A stretch of 47,785 bases of DNA from assembly GCA_015152455.1 (NCBI GenBank), contig SUTY01000005.1, forward strand, positions 1 to 47,785. Reading direction: 5' to 3'. The stretch's first letter is position 1; each line of letters starts with the position of its first letter. Source of the stretch: Cyanobacteria bacterium SIG32. GTDB taxonomy: Bacteria; Cyanobacteriota; Vampirovibrionia; Gastranaerophilales; Gastranaerophilaceae. The notes below the pieces were generated by a model. That model worked only from the letters and a program-made list of their open reading frames with translations, was not told the origin of the DNA and made no database searches. The translations under genes were made by a program, and so were the position numbers. Positions 41,180-47,785 of this stretch are shown here, one piece after another.

Positions 41180-42485
41180 TTCTTATTTCCTCCGATAGCT
41201 CAATAGGAGAAATCACTTCTTCTTTTCTCTCTATTTTGCCTCCTAACAATCTTATCTTATTTTCAAAATTTTCGTATCCTCTATCTATATGATGTAGTTT
41301 TCCAATAACAGAATTTCCTTCCGCCATTAAAGCTGCAACAACTAATGAGGCACCAGCTCTTAAGTCACTTGCGGTTAAAGTTGCACCTGTAAGTTTTTTA
41401 ACGCCTTTAATAATAGCGTGGTTTCTGTCTTGGTGAATATCAGCACCCATTCTGCGAAGTTCAGGAACTTGCATAAATCTGTTTTCGTATAGACTTTCTG
41501 TAATGATACCAACACCATTTGCTGTTGTTAAAAGTGTCATTGCCATTGATTGTAAGTCTGTAGGAAAACCTGGGTACGGTTGGGTTACGAAATTGATTGA
41601 ACTCAATCTGTTTTTACAAGCTACTTCTATTGATGTTGGGTCAACAAGTTTAATATTTGCACCCATTTTCAATAGTTTATCAGTAAAGAATGTCAAATGT
41701 GCTGGATAAATGTTTCTGATAACTGCTTTACCTTTTGTACCGACAATTGCAGCCATAAATGTACCGGCTTCGATTCTATCAGGAATAGTTGTATATTCTA
41801 TTGGATGTAAATCTTCTTGTTTTACACCATTAATAACAACTTCAGATGTGCCAGCGCCAATAATATCAGCACCCATAGCGTTTAGAAAATTTGCCAAGTC
41901 AACGATTTCAGGTTCTTGGGCTGCGTTTTGAATTCTTGTTGAACCTTCGGCCAAAACGCCAGCTAACATTAAGTTTTCAGTTGCGCCAACTGATGGCAAG
42001 TCTAAGCATATTTCAGCACCAACGAGTTTGTGAGCTTTTGCGTGTACATAGCCGTTTTCGATTTTTAATTTAGCACCAAGAGTTTCTAACCCCTTGATAT
42101 GAAAATCAACACGGCGTTCTCCAATTGCGCAACCACCAGGCAGAGCAACAATTGCTTCTTTACAACGAGAAACCAAAGCACCTAAAACATTAAATGATGC
42201 TCTCATTTTGCTTACAAGTTCGTATTTTGCAGTAATTTCAGTAATTTCTGTTGCATCAATTGTTATGGATTTTTCTTCTTTGTTGTGAGAAGTTTTAACT
42301 CCCAAACTATTGATTACTTGAAGCATAATCTCAACGTCAGTCAACTCAGGTACGTTGTATATTTTAGTTTCACCTTTTGCCAAAAGTGCAGCTGCCATAA
42401 GTTTTAGGACTGAGTTTTTAGCCCCACCTATACATACTTCACCTTTTAAAGGTGTTCCACCTTTTATATAAAATTTATCAACCAA
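41163..42485 (-). CDS. murA: UDP-N-acetylglucosamine 1-carboxyvinyltransferase
   Basis: First committed step of peptidoglycan synthesis: transfers enolpyruvate from PEP to UDP-GlcNAc. The substrate-binding Lys-Asn is in GGAKNSVLKL (Lys23-Asn24). The catalytic Cys119 is in LPGGCAIGERRVD, so the enzyme has the Cys-type active site that fosfomycin attacks. Length 440 is slightly above the usual 420 because of a C-terminal extension (RKEEVISPIELSEEIRN). First gene of the murA-orphan-mfd-lipoprotein cluster. Confidence 0.96.
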   Translation of the reverse strand: MVDKFYIKGGTPLKGEVCIGGAKNSVLKLMAAALLAKGETKIYNVPELTDVEIMLQVINSLGVKTSHNKEEKSITIDATEITEITAKYELVSKMRASFNVLGALVSRCKEAIVALPGGCAIGERRVDFHIKGLETLGAKLKIENGYVHAKAHKLVGAEICLDLPSVGATENLMLAGVLAEGSTRIQNAAQEPEIVDLANFLNAMGADIIGAGTSEVVINGVKQEDLHPIEYTTIPDRIEAGTFMAAIVGTKGKAVIRNIYPAHLTFFTDKLLKMGANIKLVDPTSIEVACKNRLSSINFVTQPYPGFPTDLQSMAMTLLTTANGVGIITESLYENRFMQVPELRRMGADIHQDRNHAIIKGVKKLTGATLTASDLRAGASLVVAALMAEGNSVIGKLHHIDRGYENFENKIRLLGGKIERKEEVISPIELSEEIRNESYL

Positions 42486-42567
42486 TTATTTGTCCTCTAA
42501 AGTCTGATAATATCTACTTTTATAATAATACAATTATTATAAATTTGTGTAAAGATTTTAAAATATG

Positions 42568-43566
42568 TTAATACATGCCAATAAGGTTACGAACTTCAGT
42601 AAGAACTTTTTGAGCTTCTTTACGAGTTTTTTCAGAACCTTCTCTAATTATTTGATGAACTTCATCAATATGAGCTTCGTAATATTTTCTGCGTTCTCTG
42701 ATTTCTCTAAGACGTTCGTTTACGATAGCACCAAGTTGTCGTTTGCAGTCCGCGCAACCTCTTAAACCTTTTTCGCATTCGCATTTAACTGTTTCGATTT
42801 GGTCTTTTTCTCCAAATATTTCCCAATATTTGAACGCAACTTCGCATTGATCAGGATGTCCTAAATCATCACGACGTAATCTGCTTCTGTCAGTTATAGC
42901 ACTCATAATTCTTTTTGCGGTAACTTCTTCAGTGTCAGAAATTTTAATGTCATTGTCGTATGATTTGCTCATTTTGTTGCCGTCAAGACCGCAAATATAT
43001 GCGCATTCATTCAACAAAGGTTTTGGTTCTTTGAAGAAATCAGTTTTGTAAATGTTATTAAATCTTCTAACAATATCACGTGTAATTTCAATGTGTGCTA
43101 CCTGATCCATACCTACAGGAATTGCGTCTGAATTAAGCATCATAATATCAGCACTCATTAAAACAGGATATCCCATTAAACCATAGCTTATTTGTGAATT
43201 AGAAGCCTCTTTTGTGCGTAAAATTTTCGCCATATCTTTTAAGGTTGGGTCACGTTCAACCCAATTTTGTGGTGTTATCATGCTTAAATATATGTTTAAT
43301 TCGGCAATTTCAGGAATCATAGATTGTACATAGATGGTTGATTTTTTAGGGTCAATTCCTGCGGCAAGCCAATCGATAACAACATCAACAACATCTTGAC
43401 GAAGATCTTTTGTATTGTCATATTTGGTAGTTAAGGCGTGCCAGTCTGCAACAAAGAAAAAGCATTCATTATTTTCTTGAAGTTTAACCCAGTTTTGGAT
43501 TACTCCTAAATAATGACCCAAGTGTAATCTTCCTGTTGATCTCATTCCTGATACTATTCTTTGCAT
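42568..43566 (-). CDS. trpS: Tryptophan-tRNA ligase with Cys motif for a [4Fe-4S] cluster
   Basis: 332 residues, class I aminoacyl-tRNA synthetase. The HIGH-type motif is HLGHY (15-19) and the KMSKS motif is at 198-202. In the anticodon-binding part four Cys (241, 264, 271, 274) follow C-x22-C-x6-C-x2-C, the spacing reported for the [4Fe-4S] cluster of Thermotoga maritima TrpRS. That would fit an anaerobe. Transcribed alone from TATAAT at 43594-43589, divergently from speB. Confidence 0.95.
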   Translation of the reverse strand: MQRIVSGMRSTGRLHLGHYLGVIQNWVKLQENNECFFFVADWHALTTKYDNTKDLRQDVVDVVIDWLAAGIDPKKSTIYVQSMIPEIAELNIYLSMITPQNWVERDPTLKDMAKILRTKEASNSQISYGLMGYPVLMSADIMMLNSDAIPVGMDQVAHIEITRDIVRRFNNIYKTDFFKEPKPLLNECAYICGLDGNKMSKSYDNDIKISDTEEVTAKRIMSAITDRSRLRRDDLGHPDQCEVAFKYWEIFGEKDQIETVKCECEKGLRGCADCKRQLGAIVNERLREIRERRKYYEAHIDEVHQIIREGSEKTRKEAQKVLTEVRNLIGMY

Positions 43567-43588
43567 ATTTAACCACCTTTCAACGAGT

Positions 43589-43622
43589 ATTATATCATAA
43601 ATACTTTTTATTATGGTATAAT
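43589..43622. promoter_or_regulatory. Divergent trpS and speB promoters
   Basis: TATAAT on the minus strand at 43594-43589 (preceded by TGA) for trpS, and TGGTATAAT on the plus strand (TATAAT 43617-43622) for speB-ligA. Confidence 0.6.
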
Positions 43623-43641
43623 ACTAAAAAAGGAGAAAATT

Positions 43642-44478
43642 ATGCTTAGAGGACCGTTTTTGGATAGAACTTGGATGGGGCAAAACCCAGAATACGAAAC
43701 TTCAGACATTGTAATGTTAGGTTTGCCGTTTGATGGAACGGTATCTTATCGTTCAGGTTCTCGTTTTGCACCTGAGCAAATCAGACTTGCAAGCTGGGGT
43801 TTGGAAGAATATTCACCAAGATTTGATAAGGATTTGGCTGATGTGAATTTTCATGATGCAGGTGATTTGGAATTTCCTCTAGGTAATACGTATAAAACTT
43901 TAGAAGTTATTGAGCAAAATGTCGAAGATATTTATAAAGATGGCAAAAGAGTATTTGGTATCGGTGGTGAACACTTGGTAACTTTGCCAGAAATTAAGGC
44001 AGTTGCAAAATATCATAAAGATTTGGCAATAATTCATTTTGATGCGCATACAGATTTGAGAGAAGAGTATATGGGTGAAGAAATGTCACACTCTGCAGTT
44101 ATTCGTCATGCTTCAAAAATCGTAGGACCTGAAAATATTAAACAAATTGGTATTCGTTCAGGCATGAAAGAAGAATTTGATTTTATGAAGAAACATAATA
44201 CATTAATTCACAAATACGAAGAATTAGATGTATTAAAAGGTAAAAAGATATTTTTAACAGTTGATTTGGATGTTTTGGACCCTTCAGTTATGCCTGGTAC
44301 TGGTACACCTGAATCAGGTGGAATGCAATTTAATGAACTTATGGGTTGGTTTGAATATCTTAAAAACTTTGATATAGTTGGTGCTGATGTCGTGGAATTG
44401 GCTCCTGACTATGATACGTCAGGTGTTTCTACTGCAGTTGCGACTAAAGTTATCAGAGAACTTTTGATGGTAATGTAA
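43642..44478 (+). CDS. speB: Agmatinase (ureohydrolase family)
   Basis: 278 residues. Hydrolyses agmatine to putrescine and urea with two Mn ions. The metal ligands are visible: His111 in GGEHLV, Asp134, His136 and Asp138 in FDAHTDLR, Asp208 and Asp210 in VDLDVLDP. The family also includes arginase, guanidinobutyrase and formimidoylglutamase, so the exact substrate is inferred. AAGGAG precedes ATG. The stop abuts the ligA start with no gap. Confidence 0.9.
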   Translation: MLRGPFLDRTWMGQNPEYETSDIVMLGLPFDGTVSYRSGSRFAPEQIRLASWGLEEYSPRFDKDLADVNFHDAGDLEFPLGNTYKTLEVIEQNVEDIYKDGKRVFGIGGEHLVTLPEIKAVAKYHKDLAIIHFDAHTDLREEYMGEEMSHSAVIRHASKIVGPENIKQIGIRSGMKEEFDFMKKHNTLIHKYEELDVLKGKKIFLTVDLDVLDPSVMPGTGTPESGGMQFNELMGWFEYLKNFDIVGADVVELAPDYDTSGVSTAVATKVIRELLMVM

Positions 44479-46457
<1,979 letters not shown>

Positions 46458-46458
<1 letters not shown>

Positions 46459-46913
46459 TGAAAAGAAATGCAAAAATAATACAAATTTCGGGAATAAAAG
46501 GATTGATTACTGCTTTGTTTGTTGTAACTTGCTTGGCTGCAGGTTTTGTTGCTTTCCCAGGATTTGTAGCTATGAATATTTGGAATCATTTTGCAGGTTC
46601 TACAGTTCCTGAAATCAATTTGTATCAAGGAATTTTATTGTGGGCAATTGTAGCTTTGGTTTATTTCATTGCTAATAAACAAAGTTTTTCGGTTTCTTTT
46701 GAATCTCCAAAAGAATTAAATGAAGAAGAAATGAATGCCTTGATGGAGCGTATAAGAATGCAATCACAGGCAAAAATGCTTAATCAAATGATGATCAAAA
46801 ATCTTCAAGAAATTCAAAAAGAAGATGTTATTAAAACTACTGAAGCTGCAGAAGTTTCAGAAAACTCTGAAGTTGTACAGAAAGTTTCAGAAGAAGAACC
46901 AGTTATAAAATAA
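46458..46913 (+). CDS. Small two-span membrane protein
   Basis: 151 residues, function not recognised. Two membrane helices (about 14-40 and 57-74) precede a Gln/Met/Glu-rich C-terminus (about 85-151) that looks like a helical cytoplasmic tail. It starts inside the ligA stop (TAATG) and is followed after ten bases by the SIMPL gene, so it belongs to the speB-ligA operon. Confidence 0.75.
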
Positions 46914-46923
46914 GGAGAAATAT

Positions 46924-47646
46924 ATGAAAAAGATTTTAGCGATTACAGCGGTTTGCTGCTTAATGTTTTCGTCTGCAGTTTTTGCAGAAAATGAAAAAGG
47001 ATTTATAAACGCAAATGCGTCAATTAATAAAGAAATGACACCTGACACCGTTGAGGTTTCTATTGCAGTTGTTACGGATGATTTAAAATCTTTGCAGGAT
47101 GCTACGCAACAAAATAAAGAGCTTTCTGAAAGACTATATGGTGCAATGAAAGAGATGATTACAGAGGCCAATGGTGATTATGTAAAAACATCAGATTTTT
47201 CTGCTCAACCTGTTTATCATTACATAAACGGCAAAAAGAATTTTGAAAAGTATCAAGTTTCAAATCGTATAATTGTGCATACAAAATCAGTGGATAAAGT
47301 TGGAGAAATAATTGACAGAGCTATTGCACTAGGTGCTACAAACATTGATAATTTGAGTTTTACATTATCGTCTTATGAAGAATATTGTGATGAGTTGTTA
47401 ATTCAGGCAGCCCAAAAATCTCGAGTAAGAGCTGAAAACTTGGCAAAGGCTGCAGGTTCACAAATTAAAGGTGTCAAATCTCTTAATGGAAGTTGCAATA
47501 CATCAGGTGTAAATCAAAGAATTATGTATAACATGGTCGCAAAAAGCGAAATGATGGATAGTGCCTCAGCTATGGGATCAGTTCCAATATCATCAGGTTC
47601 AGTAAAAATTTATGCCAATGTAAATGCAAGTTATTTTGTTAAGTAA
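46924..47646 (+). CDS. SIMPL-domain (DUF541) periplasmic protein
   Basis: 240 residues. The signal peptide (MKKILAITAVCCLMFSSAVF, then A) is followed by a SIMPL/YggE/BP26 domain: AEISVxPD-like start (INANASINKEMTPDTVEVSI), the YQVSNRIIVHTKSVDKVGEI block, and ALGATNIDNLSFTLSS. Such proteins form periplasmic oligomers with a role in stress tolerance that is poorly defined. GGAGAA precedes ATG. Last gene before the insertion sequence. Confidence 0.88.
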   Translation: MKKILAITAVCCLMFSSAVFAENEKGFINANASINKEMTPDTVEVSIAVVTDDLKSLQDATQQNKELSERLYGAMKEMITEANGDYVKTSDFSAQPVYHYINGKKNFEKYQVSNRIIVHTKSVDKVGEIIDRAIALGATNIDNLSFTLSSYEEYCDELLIQAAQKSRVRAENLAKAAGSQIKGVKSLNGSCNTSGVNQRIMYNMVAKSEMMDSASAMGSVPISSGSVKIYANVNASYFVK

Positions 47647-47701
47647 AAAAAGAGGCTCAATGAACTGAACCCTAAAAACTAGACAAAGAAAAAAGGGTGG
47701 A

Positions 47702-47785
47702 TCAAGAGGCAAGTAATAAATGACTTCTGTATTGTACAGGAGTCATTTTATTTCTGCTCCATTGATACCTTTCATAGTTGTAATA
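47702..47785 (-). CDS. IS3-family transposase, C-terminal end (partial)
   Basis: The last 27 codons are in frame to the window edge and end TGA. They read YYNYERYQWSRNKMTPVQYR then SHLLLAS, which matches the usual end of the DDE integrase-type transposase of IS3 elements (YNxxRxxxxxxxMSPxxYR). Codons are intact here; whether the whole gene is intact cannot be seen. Confidence 0.82.
   Translation of the reverse strand, partial: YYNYERYQWSRNKMTPVQYRSHLLLAS
47718..47749 (+). terminator. Hairpin inside the transposase end
   Basis: AAATGACT-T-CTGT / ACAG-G-AGTCATTTT with loop ATTGT. On the plus strand it would stop readthrough from the SIMPL gene into the element, protecting it from outside transcription. 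Confidence 0.5.

Larger units (their letters stand above)
47661..47785 (-). mobile_element. IS3-family insertion sequence, one end (continues outside the window)
   Basis: The end sequence TGAACTGAACCCTAAAAACT (47661-47680) followed by AGACA is typical of IS3-family terminal inverted repeats. The transposase reading frame ends just inside it. The rest lies beyond the window, so copy state and subgroup cannot be told. Confidence 0.8.

Overview
The window most likely comes from a gut-type Vampirovibrionia (Melainabacteria, order Gastranaerophilales) chromosome. The DNA is AT-rich. It encodes a cyanobacterial-type Ycf45-like ATPase with an R3H domain, a cyanobacteria-like primary-type sigma factor, an anaerobic metabolism (AdhE, B12-dependent class II ribonucleotide reductase, an iron-sulfur-type TrpRS), diderm envelope genes (RND pump with TolC, MurA) and several prepilins with the FTLAEVLITLAIIGVVA helix I associate with this lineage. 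The assignment is by recognition only; no search was run.

Layout. 1-1.2 kb: prepilin A, whose 5' end is fused to repeat DNA. 1.2-6.6 kb: class II RNR (nrdJ), a small membrane protein, a YqaA/DedA-type protein, two TPR proteins and a glycine-rich membrane protein. 6.7-9.9 kb: R3H ATPase divergent from uppS-rdgB. 10-15.7 kb: a complete three-gene tripartite efflux operon. 15.8-18.9 kb: a small orphan, a sigma-70 factor, rlmB and nadA. 19-22.2 kb: a PilM-PilN (GspL-like) fusion, a PilO/GspM-like protein and a convergent radical SAM enzyme. 22.2-23.5 kb: prepilin B with its leader. 23.6-25.8 kb: histidine kinase, comF and an orphan on the minus strand. 25.9-29.1 kb: HAD phosphatase, TPR protein and aspartate kinase. 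29.1-30.4 kb: prepilin C. 30.8-34.7 kb: two orphans and adhE. 34.8-36.3 kb: prepilin D on the minus strand, with a lectin-like C-terminal domain. 36.4-43.6 kb: SurA/PrsA-type lipoprotein, mfd, a duplicated-motif orphan, murA and trpS on the minus strand. 43.6-47.6 kb: speB, ligA, a membrane protein and a SIMPL protein. 47.66 kb to the end: one end of an IS3-family insertion sequence.

The most unusual structure is the prepilin family. Copies B, C and D share a leader of about 400 bp. It holds a 15-24 codon micro-ORF ending in Leu-Gly-Gly-Gly on a run of nine G followed at once by TAG, a conserved hairpin with a T-rich tail, a palindromic GC-rich element, and an almost identical 23-residue prepilin leader peptide. 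DNA identity between copies is near complete up to the predicted prepilin-peptidase cleavage site and then drops to protein-level similarity, as if the leader were a portable 5' module. In copy A the spacer is missing: removing one G from the nine-G run would fuse the micro-ORF in frame to the prepilin. This looks like a slippage switch or an attenuation-type control. Copies C and D are inverted relative to each other and flank about 6 kb including adhE. A PilM-N/PilO-like assembly pair lies just upstream of copy B, so the window combines assembly parts with variable pilins.

Other points: a Rex- or CRP-like operator just downstream of the adhE -10 box, a symmetric operator candidate at the efflux operon promoter, and several start-site corrections (nrdJ, the kinase, the phosphatase, the TPR protein at 4.6 kb, the efflux adaptor). 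No rRNA, tRNA or CRISPR array was seen.
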